This document shows positions 7,077 to 15,873 of a DNA stretch of 42,987 nt, in pieces (position 1 is the first letter of the stretch; each line of letters begins with the position of its first letter). The notes below the pieces were generated by a model. That model saw nothing but the letters and a program-made list of their open reading frames with translations. It had not been told where the DNA came from and ran no database searches. Source of the stretch: an uncultured Calothrix sp. (GTDB taxonomy: Bacteria > Cyanobacteriota > Cyanobacteriia > Cyanobacteriales > Nostocaceae); the NCBI GenBank assembly GCA_937973965.1, contig CALJJQ010000048.1, positions 1 to 42,987 on the forward strand, in the 5' to 3' direction. The position numbers and the translations under genes are program-made.

Positions 7077-7706
7077 TTAATCTCCCGCTTCTTGTTTAAT
7101 TTGACGGGATTCTAACCATAGGGGGATGACAATAATTGCAATCACAATCGCTAGAGCCGCGATCGCAAATTGACTTACCCATGCAACTAATTGTTCAAGG
7201 GATACAATTTTACCAGCGAAGAATGCTAGACTCACCATAACGCTAGCCCAAGTCACGGCTCCGAGGAAGTTGTATAACAAGAATTGGGGGAATGACATTT
7301 CCGCAATCCCAGCCAAAGGAGCGGCAAATATACGTAGTAAAGCAAAAAAACGTCCTAGAAATACTGCCTTAGCAGCGTTTTCACTAAATTTATCTTTAAT
7401 GGTAATAATTCGAGTTTCCGAAATCCTAAATACTGCGGCCAAACGAACTAACAAAGCCCATCCCCCAATCCGTCCAATCCCATAACCACAAATCCCCCCA
7501 AGCATTGCACCACCAGCAGCGTCACCTAAAACGAACCAATAATTTAATTCGCCGCTACCTGCTAAAAAGCCTCCGACTAAAGTCACTGTCTCACCGGGAA
7601 GGGGAATTCCTAAGTTTTCCAACAAAATACCGATGAAAATAGCCCAATAGCCGTACTGATGTGCAATTGCTTGGATGTTTTCCAGGGTCAGAAATTCAAA
7701 TGACAT
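7077..7706 (-). CDS. DedA/SNARE-associated (VTT domain) membrane protein
   Basis: 209 residues with the DedA layout: an N-terminal helix and re-entrant region carrying ENLGIPLPGET (residues about 30-40), a glycine-rich segment (DAAGGAMLGGICGYGIGRIGG), the conserved FLGRFFALLRIFAAPLAG and two C-terminal membrane helices. DedA proteins are inner-membrane transporters linked to lipid-carrier flipping and envelope homeostasis in other bacteria, with undecaprenyl phosphate transport shown for some. The substrate here is unknown. The gene is monocistronic and converges on the cyclophilin gene. Confidence 0.9.
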   Translation of the reverse strand: MSFEFLTLENIQAIAHQYGYWAIFIGILLENLGIPLPGETVTLVGGFLAGSGELNYWFVLGDAAGGAMLGGICGYGIGRIGGWALLVRLAAVFRISETRIITIKDKFSENAAKAVFLGRFFALLRIFAAPLAGIAEMSFPQFLLYNFLGAVTWASVMVSLAFFAGKIVSLEQLVAWVSQFAIAALAIVIAIIVIPLWLESRQIKQEAGD

Positions 7707-7866
7707 CCCACACCGCCACCTTTACATTTTTTTACTTTTTTCTTTATCTTGGCTGTTTCACCCAGCTACTGTCAAATGATTTTGGGTTGGGGATTATGGA
7801 TTGGGTGGGGCTTTGTTGACACTGAACTTACCCCTGGGTATGTACTAATAATATATTAGACCCCTA

Positions 7867-8901
7867 CTATACTCTCCTAAAGTATTTAAAATTACGTGGT
7901 CCTTCGTAGCCAGTAATTTTCGCCAACTGATCCAAATTTTGCACACCACCGTACTGTTGTCCGTTGATTACCCAGGTGGGAAAACCTGTAATTCCCGCAG
8001 CTTGACACTCTTTCGGTTTCCCTTTCGGACTATCGGCTGCACACTCAACTTTGACACCGGATTTTTCTAGTTCTGCGTAGGCTTCTTTTCCAAACAATAA
8101 TTTTTGTTCGTGACAGTGGGGACACCAATAGGCAAAGAATGCTTTAGCACCAACTTTAGCCAAGTGACGGACAAGGGCTATTTCAGCTTCTCCAGAATTA
8201 GTAGTAATTTCCCAACCAAATTCGGGATTAGGTTTGCCTGCATTACGAGCATCAAAAATCACTTCTGCCGCTTGACCAGTTTCGCTGGGAATAATGGTGA
8301 CTCCATTTTGGCTGGGACTCTCAGCACGGTTGACACCTGAATAAACTGCCAGGGTTCCCACTAGTGTCACCATAGTCACAATTAAACCAGTGAAAATAAT
8401 TTGCCCGATATCTTCCCAACTTCGCCCTAACACTGTCAGTACCAACATACTGAGGGAAAATAGGGCAGAGGCGATACAGTAGGGACAAATTGACTGGATT
8501 TGGGTAGCTAAAACATACATTAAATAGCTACTAAACACCGTCATGGCGAAACTGCCAATCAATAAACCAAACCAGGTGAGATTTTCCACCTCTCGACGCT
8601 GGGGGTTTTTTTCCGCCGGACGAAAGAAAAATGGCGCGATCGCCATCACTAACATTCCCCCATAGGCTAAAAAGCCAAATAGGGCTAAAGGTTGACCAAA
8701 CACAGTAGCCCAAGGACTACTGAGAACATCACTACAACCAGCGGGTGCGCTACCAGCCGCAGGGGCTGTACAAGCAACTGCACCTCCAGTATATTTAATC
8801 ACAGTTAGGTAGCCAGTAACAATGGCTCCGAATGATGCGATCGCAGCGATAATCACCCGCGACCACCGATGAATCCAAGGGGTTGAACGGCGACGAATCA
8901 T
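7867..8901 (-). CDS. VKOR domain fused to a thioredoxin-like domain, disulfide bond formation
   Basis: 344 residues. The N-terminal VKOR part (about 12-190, four to five membrane helices) has the loop cysteines Cys44 and Cys56 and the quinone-side pair Cys139-Pro-Tyr-Cys142. The C-terminal thioredoxin-like domain (about 240-344) faces the lumen or periplasm and carries Cys260-Pro-His-Cys263, a second pair Cys287/Cys299 and the cis-proline loop GFPTW. This is the natural fusion known from cyanobacteria, in which the thioredoxin domain oxidises client proteins and passes electrons through VKOR to quinone. All catalytic cysteines are present, so it should be active. It is monocistronic, with an ATG start and no strong Shine-Dalgarno. 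Confidence 0.93.
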   Translation of the reverse strand: MIRRRSTPWIHRWSRVIIAAIASFGAIVTGYLTVIKYTGGAVACTAPAAGSAPAGCSDVLSSPWATVFGQPLALFGFLAYGGMLVMAIAPFFFRPAEKNPQRREVENLTWFGLLIGSFAMTVFSSYLMYVLATQIQSICPYCIASALFSLSMLVLTVLGRSWEDIGQIIFTGLIVTMVTLVGTLAVYSGVNRAESPSQNGVTIIPSETGQAAEVIFDARNAGKPNPEFGWEITTNSGEAEIALVRHLAKVGAKAFFAYWCPHCHEQKLLFGKEAYAELEKSGVKVECAADSPKGKPKECQAAGITGFPTWVINGQQYGGVQNLDQLAKITGYEGPRNFKYFRRV

Positions 8902-9181
8902 AGTCAGAATTGCAAAAGATAATATTTTTGTAAAGATGGGAAAATCGTATTTACTTTATAATCTTAGCTAGCGATTTCCGGCTTTACCCTTACCAGTACC
9001 CCACCAAACAACCTACATGGTAAGAGTAGGGAGTAGGGAGTAAAAGAAAAAACACTTTCATTGGTTCTGGTCTCAACGGCACATGTAGGCTACTCCCTAT
9101 TCCCTGACCCCACCCTTCATTTTTGGCGTGGTCGAGTACTGGGAATGTAACTTCTCCATAGAGAAGCCACCCATAGCACGT

Positions 9182-10018
9182 CTACACAGAAGTCACTGAT
9201 TTTTCCGACCGAGAAAAATTTTTCGCCTGTCGAGCAGCTTCCACAAACTGACTCACCCGATTCGGATCGATCGGTTGGTCAATCCGACCATGACGCTTGA
9301 GGGAACTGCAAACAATTACACCATCAGCAACTTGCATCAGTGTAGCAATATTTTCCCAATTTGCCCCACTACCGATAAATACGGGTGTACCATTTGCCGC
9401 CGCCGATGCGAGTTCCAAATCTTCTGGATTTGGGGGACAACCTGTTGCCCATCCCGATAAAATAACTGCATCCGCCAATCCCCGTTCAATGGTATCCTTG
9501 ACGGCAACTGTTAAGTTTGGTGAACTTAGGGGACGGGCATGTTTAACCAGGACATCGGCGAGAATTTTGACATCACAACCCAATTCTCGCCGATAACGCA
9601 GTAATTGATAGGCATCTCCCTCAATTAAACCCTGGTCAGTGGCCATTACACCCGTTAACACATTGACACGGATAAACTGAGCATCCACACAACTTGCGAT
9701 CGCGATCGCGCTTTTCGCATCATTGCGCAACACATTCAACCCAATTGGAAGGGGGACTAAATTTTGAATCCTTTGCACAATCACCGTCATCGCACTCACG
9801 ACCGCCGGATCAACCTCAGTTTTGGCAAAAGGCGCGTCAAAAAAGTTTTCGACCATAATCCCATCCACTCCACCGCTTGCAAGGGCTGCGGCTTCCTGTT
9901 CCGCACGGGAAATTACAGCTTTGAGACTACCTCCCCACCGGGGTGATGTGGGTAAGGGAAGCAGATGTACTACACCGATAATCGGGGTTTTGGTTTTAAA
10001 TAATTGATTTAAGTCCAC
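9182..10018 (-). CDS. btpA: BtpA family protein, photosystem I biogenesis
   Basis: 278 residues matching the BtpA/SgcQ family, a TIM-barrel type fold. Recognisable blocks are IGVVHLLPLPTSPRWGG at the N-terminus, GGVDGIMVENFFDAPF, GLNVLRNDAKSAIAIA, FIRVNVLTGV, and the late phosphate-type loop (GSGANWENIATLM). In Synechocystis, BtpA is an extrinsic thylakoid protein needed to keep photosystem I reaction-centre proteins stable, particularly in the cold. The same role is inferred. The start is a GTG (10016-10018). The gene is transcribed away from the structured region that precedes rimO. Confidence 0.92.
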   Translation of the reverse strand: MDLNQLFKTKTPIIGVVHLLPLPTSPRWGGSLKAVISRAEQEAAALASGGVDGIMVENFFDAPFAKTEVDPAVVSAMTVIVQRIQNLVPLPIGLNVLRNDAKSAIAIASCVDAQFIRVNVLTGVMATDQGLIEGDAYQLLRYRRELGCDVKILADVLVKHARPLSSPNLTVAVKDTIERGLADAVILSGWATGCPPNPEDLELASAAANGTPVFIGSGANWENIATLMQVADGVIVCSSLKRHGRIDQPIDPNRVSQFVEAARQAKNFSRSEKSVTSV

Positions 10019-10241
10019 GTTTTTATAATTGATAACGGACTCGAACAGCTTATCTACATTATCAGCCCTGAGTACCGCTAGGAATTTTGGATTTTAGATT
10101 TTGCGGAAAGTTAGTGGGAGATTTATTCTTCCACTCAACTTTCCAAGACAGATTTTGGATTATTGTATCCTGCCTCCTGTCTCCTCACCGAACAAAGCAT
10201 TTGAAACAAAAATTGATCCGACCTCCCCCCTAAGATGGAAA

Positions 10242-10270
10242 TTGACGTTTCAGATTTCCTAAGATATGTT
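10242..10270 (+). promoter_or_regulatory. Sigma-70 type promoter ahead of the candidate RNA
   Basis: TTGACG (10242-10247), a 17-base spacer, then TATGTT (10265-10270). This is the best consensus-like promoter I found in the window. It predicts a start near 10277, pointing toward rimO. Confidence 0.6.
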
Positions 10271-10276
10271 AAGATA

Positions 10277-10560
10277 GAAATTGGTTATAAGAGGAGTTTG
10301 CGACTCGCTGTTCGGAAAAAAACGCCAGCGCGTTTGCTCCCGTAGCAATTCTAGCTTGAGCTAGATAGCTGTGGTTGCCATACCCTAACCAGTCATTACA
10401 GAATATTAATGATTGACTTGTCAGTTAGGTTGTGTGTAAATTACCTGGGGTTGCGACTTCTCAACACCACGCCAAGAATTGACGGTGACAGTCATGCTGT
10501 TACCCCAGAGGCGGCTTCCTAACGGGTAAATTTACAACACAACTGCTAGAGTGGTAATGA
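10277..10560 (+). ncRNA. Candidate structured RNA (independent RNA or rimO leader)
   Basis: No ORF fits here, but the stretch is full of pairings: AACGC/GCGTT around 10321-10335, TCTAGC-TTGA-GCTAGA at 10350-10365, CAGTCATTA with TAATGATTG at about 10390-10415, and a long closing stem joining about 10422-10444 to 10524-10543 (CAGTT...GTAAATTACC with GGGTAAATTTACAACACAACTG in part). Inside that stem CTGGGGT pairs with ACCCCAG, and GACAG with CTGTT. A promoter sits directly upstream. It does not carry the hallmarks of RNase P RNA, tmRNA, SRP RNA or the riboswitches I know. A 6S-like RNA is possible but I cannot show it. Both ends are estimates. Confidence 0.45.
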
Positions 10561-10825
10561 TTAAAAACACCGAAACTCCAGTTTGAACCCAAGATTTCAA
10601 GTTATAAATTTACCCAATATATTTGTTATCCTCTGGATTACAAAATTGATTGGCGGAATATAGCAAGTTCTGGATATAAGCATTTTTTGTTGTCATCGTT
10701 TAGGGATAAGCGTTTGGCGGTTTAGGTGCGTGCGTGTATTGATTTTTGATTCACGTATTTTTGAACCGGATTTGTTTGATACTTAAATTGTTCAATACCA
10801 GATTTAAACGTGAATATATTTGAAT
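10561..10825. other. Remainder of the btpA-rimO gap
   Basis: AT-rich, no ORF and no hairpin with a T-run that would separate the candidate RNA from rimO, so a long rimO leader transcript is possible. A short tandem repeat of the GGATTTTAGATTTT type lies on the btpA side, at about 10080-10100. Confidence 0.4.
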
Positions 10826-12145
10826 ATGGGTGATAAGCCAACAATTGCAATTTCCCACCTTGGTTGTGAAAAAAATCGCATTGATACAGAGCACATGTTG
10901 GGGCTGCTGGTAGAAGCTGGATACGGTGTTGATAGTAATGAGGAATTAGCCGATTACGTCATTGTGAATACATGTAGTTTTATTCAAGCGGCGAGGGAGG
11001 AGTCGGTAAGGACTTTAGTCGAACTTGCCGAAGCGAATAAAAAGATTGTGATTACAGGTTGCATGGCCCAGCATTTCCAATCGCAATTGTTAGACGAAAT
11101 ACCCGAAGCGGTGGCGGTAGTTGGTACGGGTGATTATCAAAAAATAGTGGAAGTAATTGAGCGCACAAGTAGTGGGGAAAAGGTGATTGAAGTCAGTCCC
11201 GAACCGACCTATATTGCCGATGAAACCACACCTCGTTATCGGACGACAACCGAAGGGGTAGCCTATATTCGGGTAGCGGAAGGTTGTGATTATCGATGTG
11301 CCTTTTGTATAATTCCCCATTTGCGTGGAAATCAGCGATCGCGCACCATTGAATCGATTGTGGCGGAGGCGAAAATTCTCGCCAGTCAAGGGGTAAAAGA
11401 AATCATTTTGATTTCCCAAATCACGACCAATTACGGTTTAGATATTTACGGAAAACCCAAATTAGCGGAATTATTGCGCGCTTTAGGGGAAGTAGATGTA
11501 CCCTGGATACGTATCCATTATGCCTATCCGACCGGGTTGACAAAGGAGGTAATCGGGGCAATAAACGAAACCCCCAATGTATTACCATATTTGGATTTAC
11601 CCTTGCAGCATTCCCACCCGGAAGTATTAAGGGCAATGAATCGTCCTTGGCAAGGTCGGGTCAACGATGAAATCATTGAGCGGATCAAAACAGAAATTCC
11701 CGCAGCAGTGTTGAGAACAACATTTATTGTTGGTTTTCCCGGCGAAACAGATGCCCATTTCCAGCATCTTTTAGAGTTTGTTGAACGTCATGAATTCGAT
11801 CATGTAGGTGTATTTACATTTTCACCCGAAGAGGAAACCCCAGCCTACAGCTTACCCAATCAAATCGAAGCATCGGTAATGGAATCTCGACGAGATGCAT
11901 TGATGGCGCTACAACAACCAATCTCTCTGCGCAAAAATCAACAGGAAGTCGGTCGGGTTGTAGATGTTTTGATTGAGCAGGAAAATCCGACAACTGGAGA
12001 ATTAATCGGTCGTTCCGGTCGATTTGCTCCGGAAGTAGATGGACTGGTTTATGTAAAAGGTTCGGCTCGGTTAGGCAATATTGTTCCGGTGCGGATCGAA
12101 TCTGCTGATGTTTATGACCTCTATGGTCAAGTGGCGGTGAGTTGA
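10826..12145 (+). CDS. rimO: Ribosomal protein S12 methylthiotransferase RimO
   Basis: 439 residues. RimO is a radical-SAM enzyme that adds a methylthio group to the conserved aspartate of ribosomal protein S12 next to the decoding centre. The N-terminal UPF0004 domain carries the auxiliary cluster cysteines Cys14, Cys50 and Cys79. The radical-SAM core has Cys154, Cys158 and Cys161 ([16 protein letters not shown]). The C-terminal TRAM domain covers about 375-438. The start [19 protein letters not shown] distinguishes RimO from MiaB. I chose the ATG at 10826; a TTG two codons earlier is in frame. The gene begins more than 800 bases from btpA and is followed 113 bases later by an RNA helicase, so a shared role in ribosome maturation is plausible. 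Confidence 0.95.
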   Translation: MGDKPTIAISHLGCEKNRIDTEHMLGLLVEAGYGVDSNEELADYVIVNTCSFIQAAREESVRTLVELAEANKKIVITGCMAQHFQSQLLDEIPEAVAVVGTGDYQKIVEVIERTSSGEKVIEVSPEPTYIADETTPRYRTTTEGVAYIRVAEGCDYRCAFCIIPHLRGNQRSRTIESIVAEAKILASQGVKEIILISQITTNYGLDIYGKPKLAELLRALGEVDVPWIRIHYAYPTGLTKEVIGAINETPNVLPYLDLPLQHSHPEVLRAMNRPWQGRVNDEIIERIKTEIPAAVLRTTFIVGFPGETDAHFQHLLEFVERHEFDHVGVFTFSPEEETPAYSLPNQIEASVMESRRDALMALQQPISLRKNQQEVGRVVDVLIEQENPTTGELIGRSGRFAPEVDGLVYVKGSARLGNIVPVRIESADVYDLYGQVAVS

Positions 12146-12258
12146 GGAAATCGCCCAATAGCCAGCTTTTCCCTCCCAGCAAAGGGATTTGGTAGGTAAG
12201 TATCACAAAATCTGTGTAAATCTTGCTAGTACATATTTTTAGACAATTAGGAGCATAA

Positions 12259-13779
12259 ATGAATCCTTCATTTCTCGAATTAGGACTCTCAGAAGAACGG
12301 GTTAGGCATTTAGAAGAAATTGGTTTTACAACACCGACAAATATTCAAGCCCAAGCGATTCCCCAATTGTTAGCGGGACGGGATGTGGTAGGACAATCCC
12401 AAACTGGTACGGGGAAAACAGCAGCATTTTCCCTACCGATGTTAGAACGGATTGATGTCAAAAATCGGGTAGTGCAAGCATTGGTGTTGGCTCCGACCCG
12501 GGAATTAGCCATGCAAGTCCATGATTCGATGACCAATTTTATTGGCAAACAGGGATTGCGAGTGTTAGCGATTTATGGTGGACAGTCGATTGAGCGACAA
12601 ATGATGCAGCTCAAGCGGGGTGTACATATTGTGGTCGGGACACCGGGACGGGTAATTGATTTGCTCGAACGCGGTAGTTTGAATCTAGACAATGTGCGTT
12701 GGTTTGTGTTAGACGAAGCCGATGAAATGTTGAGCATGGGCTTTATCGATGACGTGGAAAGAATCCTCTCCCAAGCTCCCGCAGAAAGACAAACCGCCCT
12801 ATTTTCGGCAACTATGCCCCCATCAATTCGCCAATTAGTGAATAACTTTTTACGTGATCCAGTCACGGTGACTGTGCAACAACCGAAAGCTGCACCAACA
12901 AAAATTAACCAAGTTGCCTACGTAGTCCCCCGTCACTGGACAAAGGCTCGTGCTTTGCAACCCATTTTAGAAATGGAAGACCCGGAGTCGGCATTGATTT
13001 TCGTGCGTACCCGCAGAACCGCAGCCGAATTGACCAACCAATTACAATCTGCTGGTCATAGTGTCGATGAATACCACGGCGACCTATCCCAGCAAGCACG
13101 GGAACGGTTGTTGACCCGTTTTCGCAATCGTCAAGTGCGTTGGGTGGTAGCAACGGATATTGCAGCTCGTGGTTTGGACGTGGATCAGTTATCCCATGTG
13201 ATTAACTTTGATTTACCCGATAGTCCGGAAACCTACGTACACCGGATTGGTCGGACGGGTCGAGCAGGAAAAGAAGGAACAGCTATTTCCTTGGTGCAAC
13301 CCTTCGAGCGCAGAAAACAGCAAGCCTTTGAACGTCACGTGCGACAAGCATGGCAAGTTTTACCGATTCCCACCCGCGCTCAAATTGAAGCCCAGTATCT
13401 GCTGAAATTACAGGCACAGGTACGGGAAACCTTGACCGGAGAAAGATTAGCATCCTTTTTACCCATTGTCCGGGAATTGAGTGAAGAATACGACGCACAG
13501 GCGATCGCAGCTGCGGCTTTACAAATGGCCTACGACCAAACCCGTCCTTCTTGGTTACAAGCCGAAGAAATTCCCGAAGAAAACTTTGTTCCCCCCGCAC
13601 CCAGAAAAGGTGGTCGAAGTGGACGACGGGAATATGAGCGCGATCGCCCTTCCTCCTCCTCCCGTCGTGGTGGTAATTGGGAAGGAGAACGTCGTAGCGG
13701 TACACCCAAGCCGAAATTACGTGGTCGTTATGAGGGTTCCTCCGAACCGGTGAAAAAATTAGGTGCTGCTAAGGAATAG
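12259..13779 (+). CDS. DEAD-box ATP-dependent RNA helicase
   Basis: 506 residues with all helicase motifs: Q-motif region 4-35 (FLELGLSEE, PTNIQ), motif I SQTGTGKT (47-54), Ia PTREL, Ib TPGR, II DEAD (152-155), III SAT (183-185), and ARGLDV and HRIGRTGRAG in domain 2. After the core comes an extension and a basic Gly/Arg/Ser-rich tail (about 440-500, with GGRSGRREYERDR and SSSRRGG), which likely binds RNA. Cyanobacterial members (CrhR/CrhB type) act in cold acclimation and ribosome assembly. This protein fits that group, but I cannot separate the paralogues. TTAGGAGC lies 5 bases before the ATG. Cold regulation would be expected from its relatives and is not shown here. Confidence 0.93.
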   Translation: MNPSFLELGLSEERVRHLEEIGFTTPTNIQAQAIPQLLAGRDVVGQSQTGTGKTAAFSLPMLERIDVKNRVVQALVLAPTRELAMQVHDSMTNFIGKQGLRVLAIYGGQSIERQMMQLKRGVHIVVGTPGRVIDLLERGSLNLDNVRWFVLDEADEMLSMGFIDDVERILSQAPAERQTALFSATMPPSIRQLVNNFLRDPVTVTVQQPKAAPTKINQVAYVVPRHWTKARALQPILEMEDPESALIFVRTRRTAAELTNQLQSAGHSVDEYHGDLSQQARERLLTRFRNRQVRWVVATDIAARGLDVDQLSHVINFDLPDSPETYVHRIGRTGRAGKEGTAISLVQPFERRKQQAFERHVRQAWQVLPIPTRAQIEAQYLLKLQAQVRETLTGERLASFLPIVRELSEEYDAQAIAAAALQMAYDQTRPSWLQAEEIPEENFVPPAPRKGGRSGRREYERDRPSSSSRRGGNWEGERRSGTPKPKLRGRYEGSSEPVKKLGAAKE

Positions 13780-13846
13780 GCTTCTAAAAGCGCTATGAAC
13801 ACAAAGTAGCTCTATCAAGAACATCGCGAAGCACAAGCATCTAGTA

Positions 13847-13912
13847 AATTCAAATACAGCAGGTCACAGAATCAAGTTTTATAAGGGTGACAAACTGCTG
13901 TATATTTGAATT
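13847..13912. promoter_or_regulatory. Long hairpin between helicase and aroC
   Basis: Arms AATTCAAATACAGCAG (13847-13862) and CTGCTGTATATTTGAATT (13895-13912) pair with a 2-base bulge, and the inner GTCAC/GTGAC (13863-13867, 13887-13891) extends the stem. It ends about 60 bases before the aroC start. It could be a terminator without a T-run, an aroC leader structure or a miniature element. Confidence 0.55.
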
Positions 13913-13972
13913 CTGATTAGGCGCATGGGCTTCGCAATTTTAGTTTTTTTCAACTCACACACTAAAATCATC

Positions 13973-15061
13973 ATGGGTAATACATTTGGACATCTATTTC
14001 GGATTACAACATTTGGCGAATCCCACGGTGGAGGGGTTGGGGTTGTAATTGATGGTTGTCCACCTCGGCTAGAAATTACACCAGAGGAAATCCAATTTGA
14101 ATTAGACCGACGACGACCGGGACAGAGTAAAATTACCACACCCCGCAAAGAAGCCGATCAATGTGAAATTCTGTCGGGAGTATTTGAAGGGAAAACCCTG
14201 GGGACACCAATTGCCATTTTGGTACGCAACAAAGATACCCGCTCCCAAGATTACGACGAAATGTCGATTAAATATCGTCCATCCCATGCCGATGCCACCT
14301 ACGATGCTAAATATGGGTTTCGCAATTGGCAAGGTGGTGGTCGCTCCTCTGCCCGTGAGACAATTGGTAGAGTCGCAGCTGGGGCGATCGCCAAAAAAAT
14401 TCTCCGTCAAGTTGCAGGGGTGGAAATTATTGGCTATGTGAAGCGAATTAAGGATTTGGAAGGGGTAATTAATCCCGACCTCGTGACCCTGGAGGAGGTG
14501 GAAAGTAATATTGTTCGCTGTCCCGATGGGGAAACTGCGGAAAAAATGATTGAACTGATTGAACAAACGGGTAGACAGGGTAATTCCATTGGTGGGGTGG
14601 TTGAGTGTGTTGCACGTCACGTCCCTAAAGGATTGGGGGAACCGGTATTCGATAAATTAGAAGCCGATATTGCCAAAGGAGTGATGTCCCTACCCGCGAG
14701 TAAAGGCTTTGAAATTGGTTCCGGTTTTGCAGGAACATTATTAACTGGATTTGAACACAATGACGAATTTTACACCGATGAAAACGGGGAAATTCGTACC
14801 GTCACCAACCGTTCTGGAGGGATTCAAGGCGGTATTGCCAACGGTGAAAATATTATTATTCGGGTTGCGTTTAAACCCACTGCAACCATTCGTAAAGAGC
14901 AGAAAACTGTGACAAAAGACGGGGAAGAAACGGTTTTGGCAGGAAAAGGCAGACACGACCCCTGTGTGTTACCCCGTGCTGTTCCAATGGTAGAGGCAAT
15001 GGTTGCTTTAGTGTTGTGTGACCATTTACTACGAAATCACGGTCAGTGTCGCATTCTGTGA
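13973..15061 (+). CDS. aroC: Chorismate synthase
   Basis: 362 residues. It converts 5-enolpyruvylshikimate-3-phosphate to chorismate, the last common step to aromatic amino acids, quinones and folate, using reduced FMN. The N-terminal signature [20 protein letters not shown], the [15 protein letters not shown] loop, the [10 protein letters not shown] signature, and the C-terminal [18 protein letters not shown] are intact. An in-frame ATG at 13925 would add 16 residues with no family match, so the ATG at 13973 is chosen. A long hairpin lies upstream. It is in the same direction as rimO and the helicase but 190 bases away, so it is probably a separate transcript. Confidence 0.97.
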   Translation: MGNTFGHLFRITTFGESHGGGVGVVIDGCPPRLEITPEEIQFELDRRRPGQSKITTPRKEADQCEILSGVFEGKTLGTPIAILVRNKDTRSQDYDEMSIKYRPSHADATYDAKYGFRNWQGGGRSSARETIGRVAAGAIAKKILRQVAGVEIIGYVKRIKDLEGVINPDLVTLEEVESNIVRCPDGETAEKMIELIEQTGRQGNSIGGVVECVARHVPKGLGEPVFDKLEADIAKGVMSLPASKGFEIGSGFAGTLLTGFEHNDEFYTDENGEIRTVTNRSGGIQGGIANGENIIIRVAFKPTATIRKEQKTVTKDGEETVLAGKGRHDPCVLPRAVPMVEAMVALVLCDHLLRNHGQCRIL

Positions 15062-15087
15062 ATTGGGTCAGGTCATTTTTTGTCGTA

Positions 15088-15483
15088 CTATGGGTGTTTT
15101 CTCATAATTTGGCGTAACCATAACCACCCCAATCCACTACCGATGAAATAGTAGGGAAAATCCACCCAGGAAAAAGCTGTTCCAATCAACATTTTTCCCC
15201 ACCAAAATGAACGCAACCAATTTAAAAATGGCGGATTCCATAATTGCATAGATTCAATCAAGCAAGTAATTACAAGTACCCCCAAAGGAATTTGCCACAC
15301 TGATGAACGAGTGGGAACAAATAAAAAAGCCAATAAACACCAAAATATTTCATAAAAAATACCTCCTATCTCTTGATTTAACCAGCCAACGGAATAGCGA
15401 TAACGACTGTATAAAAGCCCTATTGGAAGAATGATTGCCAAAGATAAAATCGTTCTTCGGCGAATTTTTATTACTGATGACAT
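15088..15483 (-). CDS. DUF2809 family small membrane protein
   Basis: 131 residues with four predicted membrane helices (about 12-28, 38-55, 60-78, 100-120). The mix of features (YSRYRYSVG, then a W-rich FLNWLRSFWWGKMLIGTAFSWVDFPYYFIGSGLGWL) fits the DUF2809 family, which has no known function. An acidic residue sits between helices 3 and 4 (CLIESMQLW). It converges on aroC with 26 bases between the stops. Confidence 0.75.
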   Translation of the reverse strand: MSSVIKIRRRTILSLAIILPIGLLYSRYRYSVGWLNQEIGGIFYEIFWCLLAFLFVPTRSSVWQIPLGVLVITCLIESMQLWNPPFLNWLRSFWWGKMLIGTAFSWVDFPYYFIGSGLGWLWLRQIMRKHP

Positions 15484-15873
15484 TTAGCAAGGGATATTGA
15501 TTTATGAACTTATCTAGCGTAGCAAGTCATGAATAATACTGTTTTACTTTGGAGTTGAGACTTGATGGGGAGCTTTCGGGAGCAGGGGAGGAATTGGAGA
15601 TGGCGATCGCATTTGTTGGGTTTTTAAGAGATGTGCGATTGATAGATGTGATGGATGGATATAGTGGGTTATTAGGTGCGATCGCGATTCCGGTTTGCAC
15701 CTTCAAAGTGCGTAAATTCTATCTATTTTTCAGTAAGTCCCCCATGTTGTTTGAACACAACCAAACAAGAAAATAGCTGATTCCCCCACTCCCTATTTTT
15801 CAGTCAGCCCTAATTCCTCACTAGTTCTGAAATCCTGTATCCTGGATTTTGTATACTTTCATCAGCAAAGCGC
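15484..15873. other. Intergenic region, no supported gene
   Basis: A 75-residue frame (TTG start at 15549) is open here, but it has no ribosome-binding site, contains two HIP1 sites and runs into repeat-like DNA. Its part GEELEMAIAFVGFLRDVRLIDV could be a decayed gene. The 3' part holds low-complexity TCCCTATTTTTCAG and CCTGTATCCTGG repeats. Confidence 0.4.

Noticed and set aside
7867-8901. VKOR-thioredoxin fusion as a novel fusion
   Set aside because: This architecture is well known in cyanobacteria and all cysteines are intact.
10019-10825. tRNA, tmRNA, RNase P RNA or a known riboswitch in the btpA-rimO gap
   Set aside because: I looked for the T-loop sequence, the RNase P GAGGAAAGTCC block, SRP and tmRNA ends and cobalamin box motifs and found none, so only a generic candidate RNA is reported.
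13925-13972. Upstream ATG for aroC
   Set aside because: It adds 16 residues that do not match the family, whose N-terminus is GNTFGHLFR directly after Met.
15549-15776. 75-residue ORF upstream of the CocE gene
   Set aside because: It starts at TTG, has no ribosome-binding site, contains two HIP1 sites and ends in low-complexity DNA. It may be a gene remnant but cannot be supported.
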